DNA of 64,000 bases from Candidatus Tisiphia endosymbiont of Nedyus quadrimaculatus (lineage in GTDB: Bacteria > Pseudomonadota > Alphaproteobacteria > Rickettsiales > Rickettsiaceae). The notes below the pieces were generated by a model. That model was given only the letters and a program-made list of their open reading frames with translations. It made no database searches and was not told the DNA's origin. The stretch lies in NCBI RefSeq assembly GCF_964059235.1, contig NZ_OZ060452.1:1240001-1304000 (forward strand), read 5' to 3'. Below are positions 17,409 through 26,285 of the stretch, piece by piece. Position 1 is the stretch's first letter, and every line of letters begins with the position of its first letter. Made by a program: the position numbers and the translations under genes.

Positions 17409-18746
17409 TTGAGTAGTGTAGGACTAGGAGAAGGAAGTAATAAGTTATTTTTTGAATCAGAATTTGAAAGTTTAGTTTTAAAAGATCAACGTCTTAAATC
17501 AAGAGCTTTAAAGATTTTTACAGCCCTAATGGCAAAATTTACAAGCTGTATTAAAAATCTTTTTGATAATCCACAAGATCAAAGACAAGCTTATGATTTT
17601 TTTGTTAATAACAAAGTTAACAATGATCATTTAATAGAGCCGCATTTTAGGCAAACTACTGATAGAATTAACAACAATAATGATAATTTATTGCTAGTGA
17701 TACAAGACAGTACGTATCTTAACTTTACTAAGCACAAAGCCAAGATTGACATTGGTAGGATAGGGAAAAATAGTAATACAGAGCAATATGGTATTATCCA
17801 ACATTCCAGTTTGTGTACTACTTTAAATAATGAACCTTTAGGGTTAATAGATTTGCAATTTTATGACAATGAAGATTTTATAAATAAAGCTAGTCGAGAT
17901 AAGCGTTGTGCAGAAGATAAAAAAACAAATTACTGGGTTAAAGCCAATAAGAATTTAAGAGATAGAGTTAAAGACACAAGTCGTAAGTTAGTGAGAGTCT
18001 CTGATAGAGAATCGGATTTTTTTGACTACATACACGACTTAGTTAACCATGATGAATTATTTGTGATCCGAGCTTTCCATAATCGGTATACTGGTGAAAA
18101 AGCTAGTAGAAGAGAGGCTAAAATAATAGAATTAATAGACAAAGAGAAAATAGAGGTACAGTCAAAATTTGAGATATATGGCCCTGAAACTAGGAGTTTA
18201 GAAGAAGTATTATTAAATATTAAGAAGTTAGAGAAGGTCAGTATTCCAGTTCTAGAAAAAATGTTAAATAAAGAAAATTATCATGCGATAAAATTAAATG
18301 TAGTTAAATGCTATGATAATGATAGATGTTGGATATTATTGACCAATTTACCAGTTGACAATATAGAGAAATTAGGAACAGTGATAAATTGCTATCGTAT
18401 GAGATGGCACATAGAAGATTATCATAAAATATTAAAAACAGGGGTTCAAATAGAGAAGGTTTATTTGCATTCAAGTTCTGAGGCAATTAAGAATTTACTA
18501 ACAATGATAGCAATATGTGCATGCCGTTTATATTGGATAATTTTTATGGGTCGCAATGATGACAATAACAGAGCAAGTAAATGTTTTAGAGAACATGAGT
18601 GGCAAGCTATATATATGTATCACAAATTAGAAATACCAAAAATTGAACCTAGTATAAAAGAGGTAGTTTTATTAATTGCTAGACTTAGTGGATACAAACA
18701 TACAAAACACTCTGCTCCTCCAAGTATACTGCTCGTAAATGAATAG
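17409..18746 (+). CDS. IS4-family transposase (Tn5-like), C-terminus altered by RPE
   Basis: A 445-residue DDE transposase. First Asp in VIQDSTYLNF, second in RVSDRESDFF, and the YREK-type signature YRMRWHIEDYHKILKTG with Glu. The start is a TTG at 17409; no better ATG is visible. The last residues SILLVNE come from the RPE-like palindrome at 18727-18873. Without it the gene would continue as PPSIKTMWTALKIF to a stop at 18943-18945, as Tn5-type transposases do (PPGI-x-x-LW). The truncation may weaken dimer formation, since the Tn5 C-terminus is the dimer interface. Confidence 0.82.
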   Translation: MSSVGLGEGSNKLFFESEFESLVLKDQRLKSRALKIFTALMAKFTSCIKNLFDNPQDQRQAYDFFVNNKVNNDHLIEPHFRQTTDRINNNNDNLLLVIQDSTYLNFTKHKAKIDIGRIGKNSNTEQYGIIQHSSLCTTLNNEPLGLIDLQFYDNEDFINKASRDKRCAEDKKTNYWVKANKNLRDRVKDTSRKLVRVSDRESDFFDYIHDLVNHDELFVIRAFHNRYTGEKASRREAKIIELIDKEKIEVQSKFEIYGPETRSLEEVLLNIKKLEKVSIPVLEKMLNKENYHAIKLNVVKCYDNDRCWILLTNLPVDNIEKLGTVINCYRMRWHIEDYHKILKTGVQIEKVYLHSSSEAIKNLLTMIAICACRLYWIIFMGRNDDNNRASKCFREHEWQAIYMYHKLEIPKIEPSIKEVVLLIARLSGYKHTKHSAPPSILLVNE

Positions 18747-18873
18747 TTGGTAGACGAAGGTCAACTTCAAGAAGAGCTAGGAGTGTCAAAGTCGAGCAGC
18801 GGAGCGTACATTAGTACGTGAGCAGCGGAGATCTTTAGACACGACGACACCAATTCTTGAAGTTCACCGAGTA
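18727..18873. repeat. RPE-like palindromic element in the IS4 transposase
   Basis: 147 bp, opposite orientation to those in istB, ends TACTGCTCG and CACCGAGTA, flanked by duplicated TA (18725-18726 and 18874-18875). Excision with one TA restores the transposase frame (CCA AGT ATA AAA). Confidence 0.85.
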
Positions 18874-18965
18874 TATAAAAACTATGTGGACAGCTCTGAA
18901 AATTTTTTATCCAATCACACAAATGTTTTATTTGATGTCAACTAAAACTTAAGGCTAATTGTCAG

Positions 18966-19082
18966 TAATAGACCGTGAGCGTTTGAATAACTAGCAATTT
19001 TACGTCTATCGTGGTTCTGAAATTGTCCACTACGCCCCGCCAACCCTTTTAGAAACATTTCGGTTAGAAGCCTGATACTCAT
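18966..19082 (-). pseudogene. Recombinase-tail copy behind a new ATG and ribosome site
   Basis: The minus strand repeats the 9762-9840 recombinase tail in a different frame. It is preceded at 19080-19082 by an ATG with a strong GGAGG site (19090-19094) and reads MSIRLLTEMFLKGLAGRSGQ. The frame runs on to the IS4 boundary. It is probably not a real gene, but it marks the far edge of the inverted duplication. 19095-19189 shows no gene. Confidence 0.35.
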
Positions 19083-19296
19083 GGTATTTCCTCCAGTTAA
19101 TTAGACTAAATTTTAATAGTATAGAAAATTTTATTACTTGTCAATTTACAATTAATTTGTAGGTTTTTTTGGTGGAAGAGTTACATATCACGTCAGTTCG
19201 GGATAAGATATAGATGAAATAGTAATAGATAAAAGGATTGTCAAAAAGGAGTGCCTGCAGTATTTATATTTTTAAACAAAAAAACAAACTACAGGC

Positions 19297-19687
19297 ATGA
19301 AAAAAGATATCACAGAATTATATAGTTTTATAGATGATTTTTGTAAAATTTATTTGGAGTATGAACAGAGAAATCGCTGTTGTAGCATGAGTTTAAGTGA
19401 AATGTTAACAATAATAATTATGTTTCATACATCCTATGCTAAGAATTTTAAATTTTTCTATAAAAGTTATATAGAGTGCATGCATAAGGATGATTTCCCT
19501 AAAGCCTTGAGTTATAATAGATTTGTTGAATTAATGGCACGATTATTCATACCGCTAAATATGTTGATTCATTTGTTGTTTGGTGAGGAAACAGGTATTT
19601 ATTTTATTGACTCTACAACGATTAAAGCTTGTCACAATAAAAGGCGTTATAGCAATAAAGTTTTTAAAGGATTAGCCAAACATAGTA
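19297..19687 (+). pseudogene. IS982 transposase, 5' half
   Basis: Identical to the first 140 residues of the intact 296-residue IS982 transposase except for an internal deletion of nine residues (KLLPSNKQR). The deletion occurred between two copies of CAGAGAAA in the DNA. The frame is cut after NKVFKGLAKHS by IS630. The first catalytic Asp (FIDSTTIKACHNKRR) is present. Confidence 0.85.
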
Positions 19688-19708
19688 TACTAAAATACAT
19701 TGAATTAG

Positions 19709-19987
19709 GTGACAAAGAACATAGAAATAGCTTCGAATAATTTACTAGTTTCTGTTATCTTATTTTTAATCCATTTTTTCATATTAGCCCAAAATTTTTC
19801 TATTGGATTTAAGTCTGGTGAATATGGGGGTAAAAAAATAACCTTACAACCTACTGATTCTATTAATTCTTTCGTCTTCTTTGATTTATGGAAACTAGCA
19901 TTATCTAGTACTACAACCTGTCCTGCTTTTAATTCTTTAATTAAAAACTTCTCAACCCAATTATTAAATAGTTCTGTATTACAAGTT
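19709..19987 (-). pseudogene. IS630 orfB, 3' part
   Basis: Catalytic-domain half from CNTELFNNWVEKF to EAISMFFVT, including VVLDNASFHKSK and PDLNPIEKFWANMK. It is separated from its 5' part (20989-21229) by IS982 with a duplicated AAGTT. Confidence 0.85.
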
Positions 19988-20988
19988 ACGTCAATTCGGG
20001 ATAAGGATATTGAGAACATGTAGATTAAAATCAAATTTTGTTGAAGGTTTATTTTTCTTTAATGAATAAGCAACAAGAGTAGATAATATATGGACAAAGG
20101 CATTTATTGGTGATCTATGTCTAGTATGTTCAAGGTTCATTTTATTTTTTAGATAATCAAAAACTGTTTCAATTAAGTTACGCTTTCGAAGTAAGATTTT
20201 TTCTTTCAAATCCATTAATTTATTTTCCATATTCTTCTTAATTCCATGAATCATTTTTAAGCCTCTTTCATATAAATTTAAGAACAAATTTTGCTTAATA
20301 TAACCTTTATCAGCTGCTATAATTCCAGTTAATCTTTTTGTTAACTCCGGTACTGGAACCCTATCATCTACATTGCCTTTGGTCACTTTTAATGCCATAA
20401 ACTCCCCTTTATTATTGATTATTACATGTAATTTAAAACCATAAAAATACCCCATAGAGGATTTACTATGTTTGGCTAATCCTTTAAAAACTTTATTGCT
20501 ATAACGCCTTTTATTGTGACAAGCTTTAATCGTTGTAGAGTCAATAAAATAAATACCTGTTTCCTCACCAAACAACAAATGAATCAACATATTTAGCGGT
20601 ATGAATAATCGTGCCATTAATTCAACAAATCTATTATAACTCAAGGCTTTAGGGAAATCATCCTTATGCATGCACTCTATATAACTTTTATAGAAAAATT
20701 TAAAATTCTTAGCATAGGATGTATGAAACATAATTATTATTGTTAACATTTCACTTAAACTCATGCTACAACAGCGATTTCTCTGCTTATTTGATGGTAA
20801 TAACTTTCTCTGTTCATACTCCAAATAAATTTTACAAAAATCATCTATAAAACTATATAATTCTGTGATATCTTTTTTCATGCCTGTAGTTTGTTTTTTT
20901 GTTTAAAAATATAAATACTGCAGGCACTCCTTTTTGACAATCCTTTTATCTATTACTATTTCATCTATATCTTATCCCGAACTGACGT
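19988..20988 (-). mobile_element. IS982-family element, inner copy (1001 bp)
   Basis: Complete, with ends ACGTCAATTCGGGATAAG and ACGTCAGTTCGGGATAAG (inverted). The 5-bp target duplication AAGTT at 19983-19987 and 20989-20993 proves insertion into IS630 orfB. This is the innermost layer of the nest. Confidence 0.92.
19991..20881 (-). CDS. IS982-family transposase
   Basis: Intact 296-residue DDE transposase. The triad is visible in YFIDSTTIKACHNKRR, GIIAADKGYIKQ and KRNLIETVFDYLKNKM, with the family Arg/Lys residues after the first Asp. The C-terminus (HVLNILIPN) runs into the terminal inverted repeat. It is identical in sequence to the copies at 50273-51163 and 53719-54609, which indicates very recent spread. 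Confidence 0.93.
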   Translation of the reverse strand: MKKDITELYSFIDDFCKIYLEYEQRKLLPSNKQRNRCCSMSLSEMLTIIIMFHTSYAKNFKFFYKSYIECMHKDDFPKALSYNRFVELMARLFIPLNMLIHLLFGEETGIYFIDSTTIKACHNKRRYSNKVFKGLAKHSKSSMGYFYGFKLHVIINNKGEFMALKVTKGNVDDRVPVPELTKRLTGIIAADKGYIKQNLFLNLYERGLKMIHGIKKNMENKLMDLKEKILLRKRNLIETVFDYLKNKMNLEHTRHRSPINAFVHILSTLVAYSLKKNKPSTKFDFNLHVLNILIPN

Positions 20989-21229
20989 AAGTTCCATTAA
21001 ACACAAAAGGGGCTATCGGCTTATTATTTACTAAACCAGCTATGATATTAGTTCTTTGATACTGTTTACCACTTTTTTGTCCAACCAACAATTCTCCTAT
21101 CTTACCCCAACCTCTATCTTGGCAAATGGTCCTATCTATACCACTCTCATCAAGATACACCATTTGCTCTTTGTCATATTTACTGACCTTTTCTAAATAT
21201 TCAGATCGTTTCTCTGCACTTGCTTCCAA
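20989..21229 (-). pseudogene. IS630 orfB, 5' part
   Basis: From EASAEKRSEYLEKVSKYDKEQ through LDESGIDRTICQDRGWGK to APFVFNGT, then cut by IS982. It carries the first catalytic Asp. Confidence 0.85.
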
Positions 21230-21564
21230 ATAGCTGAAGGGTTTTTTTTATAACTATAGCCTAACTTCTTTAATATTCTTCCAACTTGAGTGCCTGTAAT
21301 CCCAAATCTTTTACCAAGATATTTTAGCGTAATATTTGAATTATTTTTAACAAAATCTTCTAATTGTTGCTTGTCAACTTTACTTTTAAATCCTAATCTC
21401 GCTTTTGCTAATATTGTTCCTTCTTTTTTCTTCCTTACCTTCCAACGACTAATTGTATTCTTGTGTATATCAAATATCTTAGCAGCAGATATTTGACTAT
21501 TACCTTTTTCTATATAATTTATTACTTTTTCTCTTAAATCTTGACTATATGGGCTTGTTGACAT
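21193..21564 (-). CDS. IS630 transposase, orfA part, copy 2
   Basis: Identical protein to 6486-6857: 123 residues with two helix-turn-helix units and the same slippery A8 run before its end (read as T8 at 21242-21249). The downstream catalytic frame is destroyed by the inner IS982, so this copy can supply only the DNA-binding part. A free orfA could compete for the IS ends, which is inference. Confidence 0.85.
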   Translation of the reverse strand: MSTSPYSQDLREKVINYIEKGNSQISAAKIFDIHKNTISRWKVRKKKEGTILAKARLGFKSKVDKQQLEDFVKNNSNITLKYLGKRFGITGTQVGRILKKLGYSYKKNPSAIWKQVQRNDLNI

Positions 21565-21618
21565 TTTTTCTCTTATTTATATCATATAAACTCACCTAAT
21601 TCAATGTGTTTCACTATA

Positions 21619-22091
21619 AATCCTCTATGGGGTATTTTTATGGTTTTAAATTACATGTAATAATCAATAATAAAGGGGAGTTTATGGCATTAAAAGTGAC
21701 CAAAGGCAATGTAGATGATAGGGTTCCAGTACCGGAGTTAACAAAAAGATTAACTGGAATTATAGCAGCTGATAAAGGTTATATTAAGCAAAATTTGTTC
21801 TTAAATTTATATGAAAGAGGCTTAAAAATGATTCATGGAATTAAGAAGAATATGGAAAATAAATTAATGGATTTGAAAGAAAAAATCTTACTTCGAAAGC
21901 GTAACTTAATTGAAACAGTTTTTGATTATCTAAAAAATAAAATGAACCTTGAACATACTAGACATAGATCACCAATAAATGCCTTTGTCCATATATTATC
22001 TACTCTTGTTGCTTATTCATTAAAGAAAAATAAACCTTCAACAAAATTTGATTTTAATCTACATGTTCTCAATATCCTTATCCCGAATTGA
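21619..22091 (+). pseudogene. IS982 transposase, 3' half
   Basis: Continuation of the outer IS982 gene from KSSMGYFYGFKLHVI to the end, carrying the second Asp (AADKGY) and the Glu (NLIETVFDY). With 19297-19687 it makes one split gene. Confidence 0.85.
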
Positions 22092-22094
22092 CGT

Positions 22095-22318
22095 ATAATG
22101 ATTTTAAATTGTTTTTTTAATTGTAGCACTTATGAGACACTTATACAAGATAAGTTTTATAAATTAAGGATTCCATCTTTGACAAAGTAGTGTAAAAGTG
22201 TTACGCTACTTTTAAGCACAAAAAAGCATAGAAAAATACCAAGTTACCCCAATTCGGGATAAGAATTAGTTAATTCTTATCCAAAATTCGCGTAAGTTTA
22301 TTAGATAGGAGCAATTTA
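22095..22318. other. Intergenic region with a second IS982-end palindrome (22251-22293)
   Basis: Contains AATTCGGGATAAGAATTA (22251-22268) and an inverted partner TAATTCTTATCC, like 1988-2030. The rest is AT-rich without a gene. The palindrome ends about 15 bp before the ribosome site of rnd, so it sits in the rnd leader. Confidence 0.6.
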
Positions 22319-23197
22319 ATTACTAATACTTCAAAAATACTTATTATTGATAATCAGAAAGCATTAAATGAATTCTGTCGACAGTTATTGGATTGTAAGA
22401 CTATAAGTGTTGATACTGAGTTCTTGCGTAAAAATACCTATTTTGCTCAGCTTAGCATAATTCAAATTATGACCAGTAGTTACAAAGTGATAATTGACAC
22501 TTTGAGTAATTTGGATCTTTCTCCTATTAACGAAATATTTTTGAACGATAAGATTCTTAAAATAGTTCACGCCCCTAGAGAGGATTTTGAGATATTTTAT
22601 CATTTATTTAAGAAACTGCCCAAAAATGTTTTTGACATACAAATTGCAGCTGGTATTTGTGATTTTGGTAAATATTTGAGTTATGCGGATATATGTAGCA
22701 AAATTTGCTTCGTTCACATTGATAAAACTTACCAAAGGTCTGATTGGTTAAAGCGTCCAATTAATGCTAATATGTTAAATTATGCTATTAAAGATGTTGA
22801 ATATTTAGAACCGGTTTACAAGCTATTACAACAAATAATTCAAGATAATAATTTACAAAACGAATATGACGAGCAAATAAAATCTTTGCTTAATATTGAA
22901 AATTATATTGTTAATGTACAAAAAGCTTGGCAAAAAGTCAGATTCGATAATCATTCAGAGTCTTTTATTCATAAAATGAAAATTATGGCAGCTTATCGGG
23001 AAGAACAAGCCAGTACAATAGATTTACCAAGGAGACATTTTATTTCTGATGAGGAATTAGTACAGATTTGTCAATATTTACCTACCAGTAATAAAGATTT
23101 TGAAAATCTTAAATTAAATAGTCGCTATCTTAGTAAACAAAAATATAGAACTCAATTAGCAGATCTGTGTCTTGCTATACAAGAATTAGGTGAATAA
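22319..23197 (+). CDS. rnd: Ribonuclease D
   Basis: 3'-5' exoribonuclease of tRNA maturation, DEDDy family. Motifs: SVDTEFLR (Asp-Glu), HAPREDFEIF, and YAIKDVEYL (Tyr-x3-Asp), then an HRDC-like helical C-terminus. The reading frame upstream of the first ATG/TTG-type codon (TTG at 22388) still encodes family sequence (TSKILIIDNQKALNEFCRQL), so 22388 is too short. The best-placed start is ATT at 22319, 7 bases after AGGAG (22307-22311). Either this is a rare ATT start or an ATG mutated. The end is clear. Confidence 0.85.
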   Translation: MTNTSKILIIDNQKALNEFCRQLLDCKTISVDTEFLRKNTYFAQLSIIQIMTSSYKVIIDTLSNLDLSPINEIFLNDKILKIVHAPREDFEIFYHLFKKLPKNVFDIQIAAGICDFGKYLSYADICSKICFVHIDKTYQRSDWLKRPINANMLNYAIKDVEYLEPVYKLLQQIIQDNNLQNEYDEQIKSLLNIENYIVNVQKAWQKVRFDNHSESFIHKMKIMAAYREEQASTIDLPRRHFISDEELVQICQYLPTSNKDFENLKLNSRYLSKQKYRTQLADLCLAIQELGE

Positions 23198-23288
23198 AGG
23201 TACTTTATTTATGTTAATTGTGGAATAAATTTGCTATTTTCTAAAAGGTTAAGTAAAACAGCATCTGATATCTTTTGGCTTTTATTGC

Positions 23289-24218
23289 ATGGCAATTTTT
23301 ACTATAGTTTTTTTTAAAACCATTTCTGTATTACTGAGTGTAGTAATTGGTTTTTTAGCAGGAAGATATTCTAAAGTTGAGAGAGATAGTATAGCTTCTT
23401 TGTTATTCTATTTTATATCTCCTATTGTTTTTTTTGCTATTCCCGCCAGTACTACTTTGACTTTATCAGCATTAAGCGTTACTGTAGTTGTTTTTTTCAT
23501 CGCCACTTTGTTATCAATATTTTCTTACTATTTTTTTGGGCGATATTGGCTTGATCATACACGAAACATTATAGCATTATCTGCGGGTACCGCTAATGGT
23601 GGTTATTTTATGCTGCCAATAGCCGCTGCTCTCTTTGATGATTATGTTTTAAGCATCTATATGATGGCAGTTATAGGAATAAATATTTTCGAATCATCAG
23701 TAGGTTTTTATATTTGTGCTAGGAGCTTTGCTAATAGTAGTGAAAGTATTTTGAAGGTTGTGAAGTTACCAATTTTAAACGGTTTTTTACTAGGTTGTTT
23801 ATTTAGTTTTGCTGGTTTTACTTTACCTGATTTCCTAGATGATTTTATATATAACATGCGGGGGGCATTTTCTATACTTGGTATGGTTATGGTTGGTTTA
23901 GCTCTTTCAGCTTTGAAAAAGTTTGAAATAGACATAAAGTTTACTTTAGCTACTTTCATGGCAAAATTTTTATTCTATCCACTAGGGGTTAACATATTTA
24001 TTCTTTTGGATAAGTTTGTTTTAGGATGGTATGATGAGAATTATTACAATGCTTTAAGGCTTCTTTCAACTGCTCCTATGGCAGCAAACGTAATTGTCAT
24101 AGCCAGTTTACAAAAATTCTATCCAGAAAAAGTTGCTACTACAGTATTTCTTTCCCTGCTTTTTGGTGTAGTATATATACCAGTTATGGTAACTATATTT
24201 TTAAGCGATTTGAATTAA
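23289..24218 (+). CDS. AEC family permease (auxin efflux carrier-like)
   Basis: A 309-residue integral membrane protein with about ten hydrophobic segments in two halves separated by a hydrophilic stretch around residues 140-160. Characteristic AEC features are the N-terminal GFLAGRYSKVE, a conserved polar turn at GTANGGYFMLPIA, and APMAANVIVIA near the end. Bacterial members move malonate, malate or other anions; the substrate here is not evident. It stands alone between rnd and a hydrolase gene. Confidence 0.8.
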   Translation: MAIFTIVFFKTISVLLSVVIGFLAGRYSKVERDSIASLLFYFISPIVFFAIPASTTLTLSALSVTVVVFFIATLLSIFSYYFFGRYWLDHTRNIIALSAGTANGGYFMLPIAAALFDDYVLSIYMMAVIGINIFESSVGFYICARSFANSSESILKVVKLPILNGFLLGCLFSFAGFTLPDFLDDFIYNMRGAFSILGMVMVGLALSALKKFEIDIKFTLATFMAKFLFYPLGVNIFILLDKFVLGWYDENYYNALRLLSTAPMAANVIVIASLQKFYPEKVATTVFLSLLFGVVYIPVMVTIFLSDLN

Positions 24219-24305
24219 CCAATGAACACAGTGTGTGCAATGCGGGAAGGCTTTGTTGTGTGTATCAAAAACACCGACGTTAGTATGGTACTTACAGAAT
24301 CAAAA

Positions 24306-24398
24306 ACGATGTCATTCCCGCGTAGGCGGGAATCCAAAAAATAGCCTGCAAAGGCTATTAGATATTATAGATTCCCGCCTACGCGGGAATGACATCGT
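24306..24398. repeat. Rickettsial palindromic repeat (TCATTCCCGC family)
   Basis: Perfect 29-base arms (24306-24334, 24370-24398) around a small inner hairpin (ATAGCCTGCAAAGGCTAT). Related elements are at 34118-34149, 35280-35370, 38023-38160 and 43193-43335. It lies between the AEC permease and the hydrolase and could act as a terminator. Confidence 0.85.
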
Positions 24399-24452
24399 CC
24401 TGAAATAAATTCAGGAGGATATCCCCGACTTAAAATTAATTAGTAGAAAAAA

Positions 24453-25331
24453 ATGATACAAAAATTTATCCAAGTTGGGCCTTATATTAATTGGTTAGGC
24501 TCACAATATATTCCAGCTCATAAAATAGCTTATCTTGAGTTTGGTGACCCTAATAATGAAAATGTAATAATTTGTGCCCATGGTTTAACTAGGAATGCTC
24601 ATGATTTTGATAAAATCGCTATGGCATTAAGTGATAATTTTCGAGTAATTGCTATAGATTATCCAGGACGAGGGGATAGTGATGTTTTTAAAACGAAAAA
24701 GCATTATAATTATCAAGTATATGTAAAAGATACGGTGCTTTTTTTAAAAAAATTAGCTATTAACAACTGTATTTGGCTTGGTACTTCCATGGGTGGAATA
24801 ATTGGTTATGTGCTAGCTAGTAAATATAAGGAACTTATCAAAGCAATGATTATAAATGATGTAGGACCTTTTATTCCAGCAGCTCCTTTGGTTAAAATCG
24901 GTCAATATGCAGGTCAAACTCCCTCATTTGTTGATTTAGTTAGTGCCAAGCAACATTTAAAGCTAATATATAGCCAATTCGGTATTAGTAGTGAGGAAGA
25001 TTGGGATCATCTTACCAAATATAGTTTTATAAAAATCCAAGATGGAAAATATAAAATGAATTATGATCCTGGCATCATACAAGGTATGAATGCTAATGCA
25101 GATAAGCCAAAAAATGTTGATATATGGACTATATGGAATAAGATTGTTTGTAAATTGTTGGTTATCCACGGGGCTAAATCAGAAATTTTACAACAAGATA
25201 CTATTGATAAGATGAAAAAAACCAAAGATTTTGATCTTTTCGTTGTTGATTATGCTGGTCATACACCTTCATTAATGACCGATGATCAGATTAGTTATAT
25301 AAAATCTTGGGTAAATGCTTTGAAAATATAA
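24453..25331 (+). CDS. Alpha/beta hydrolase
   Basis: A 292-residue alpha/beta-hydrolase-fold enzyme. The oxyanion-hole region is CAHGLTRNAHDFD, the nucleophile elbow LGTSMGGIIG (Ser in G-x-S-x-G), and the terminal catalytic His is in DYAGHTPSL; the acid is likely the Asp/Glu around HGAKSEIL. There is no signal peptide, so it is cytoplasmic. The substrate cannot be named. It is followed 14 bp later by trxB and is probably cotranscribed with it, dnaB and nagZ, because all gaps are 9-14 bp. Confidence 0.88.
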   Translation: MIQKFIQVGPYINWLGSQYIPAHKIAYLEFGDPNNENVIICAHGLTRNAHDFDKIAMALSDNFRVIAIDYPGRGDSDVFKTKKHYNYQVYVKDTVLFLKKLAINNCIWLGTSMGGIIGYVLASKYKELIKAMIINDVGPFIPAAPLVKIGQYAGQTPSFVDLVSAKQHLKLIYSQFGISSEEDWDHLTKYSFIKIQDGKYKMNYDPGIIQGMNANADKPKNVDIWTIWNKIVCKLLVIHGAKSEILQQDTIDKMKKTKDFDLFVVDYAGHTPSLMTDDQISYIKSWVNALKI

Positions 25332-25345
25332 AAATTTAGGTTGCT

Positions 25346-26275
25346 ATGAATCGTTCTACTAAAGTACTTATTATAGGTTCAGGTCCTGCTGGACTGAGTG
25401 CAGCAATCTATACAGCTAGGGCAGCACTAAAACCGATATTATTGCATGGTATGCAGCCAGGTGGGCAGCTAACTATTACTACAGATGTTGAAAATTATCC
25501 AGGTTTTGCAGAGCCTGTTCAAGGTCCATGGTTAATGGAGCAAATGACGCAACAGGCAAAAAATGTTGGTGCAGAAATTATCTGTGATTATGTAGAAAAG
25601 GTTGATTTTTCAAAAAAACCCTTAGTGGTAACCACCTCGTCTGGTATAATTAGGGCGGACAGCGTTATAATATGTACCGGTGCAGAAGCAAGGTGGCTTA
25701 ATATTCCTTCCGAAGCACAATTCAAAGGGTATGGTGTTTCAGCTTGTGCTACTTGTGATGGTTTTTTTTTCAAGAATCAGGATGTATTAGTTATTGGTGG
25801 GGGGAATAGTGCTGTTGAAGAGGCATTATATTTAACCAATCATGCACGTCAGGTGACTATTGTTCATCGCCGGGATAGTTTTAGAGCCGAGAAGATTTTA
25901 CAAGAGAGATTATTTAGAAATCCCAAAATATTGGTCATTTGGAATCATAGACTGGTTGAGGTCATTGGTACTGATAATCCTAAATCGGTTAATTCAGCCA
26001 AGCTTGAAAACACTCAAACAGGTGTGCTTAGTTCAATTAATTGTACTGGTATATTCGTAGCAATTGGTCATATGCCGAATACTGGTTTGTTCAAAGGACA
26101 ACTAGATATAGATAGTGATAATTATATTATTACTAAACCAAATTCAACGGAAACCAGTGTTAAAGGTGTTTTTGCTGCTGGAGATGTACAAGATAAAATT
26201 TTTAGACAAGCAGTTACCGCTGCTGGTACGGGATGCATGGCAGCTTTAGAAGTAGAAAAGTTTTTAAACCATTAA
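25346..26275 (+). CDS. trxB: Thioredoxin reductase
   Basis: Flavoprotein that passes electrons from NADPH to thioredoxin. FAD-binding GSGPAGLSAAIYTARA near the N-terminus, the redox-active CATC in SACATCDGFF, NADPH-binding GGGNSAVEEALYLT, and the second FAD motif GVFAAGDVQD. At 309 residues it is of usual length. It lies in a tight run hydrolase-trxB-dnaB-nagZ. Confidence 0.95.
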   Translation: MNRSTKVLIIGSGPAGLSAAIYTARAALKPILLHGMQPGGQLTITTDVENYPGFAEPVQGPWLMEQMTQQAKNVGAEIICDYVEKVDFSKKPLVVTTSSGIIRADSVIICTGAEARWLNIPSEAQFKGYGVSACATCDGFFFKNQDVLVIGGGNSAVEEALYLTNHARQVTIVHRRDSFRAEKILQERLFRNPKILVIWNHRLVEVIGTDNPKSVNSAKLENTQTGVLSSINCTGIFVAIGHMPNTGLFKGQLDIDSDNYIITKPNSTETSVKGVFAAGDVQDKIFRQAVTAAGTGCMAALEVEKFLNH

Positions 26276-26285
26276 ATAAAAAATT

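Larger units (their letters stand above)
17321..18965 (+). mobile_element. IS4-family (IS50-like) element with RPE insertion
   Basis: Ends CTAACAATTAGCCTTAAGTT and, inverted, CTGACAATTAGCCTTAAGTT, resembling the CTGACTCTT end of IS50. An 8-bp duplication TAATAGAC lies at 17313-17320 and 18966-18973. It contains one transposase gene whose 3' end is interrupted by an RPE-like palindrome. Confidence 0.88.
19688..21616 (-). mobile_element. IS630-family element 2, split by inner IS982
   Basis: Reverse-oriented copy of 6434-7356, flanked by TA (19686-19687, 21617-21618). It is interrupted in orfB by a complete IS982 (19988-20988). This is the middle layer of a three-level nest. Confidence 0.9.
19190..22094 (+). 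mobile_element. IS982-family element, outer copy, split by IS630
   Basis: It begins ACGTCAGTTCGGGATAAG and ends CTTATCCCGAATTGACGT. It is interrupted at a TA by IS630 (19688-21616). The flanks (ATATC and ATAAT) do not match, so a rearrangement followed insertion. Confidence 0.88.
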
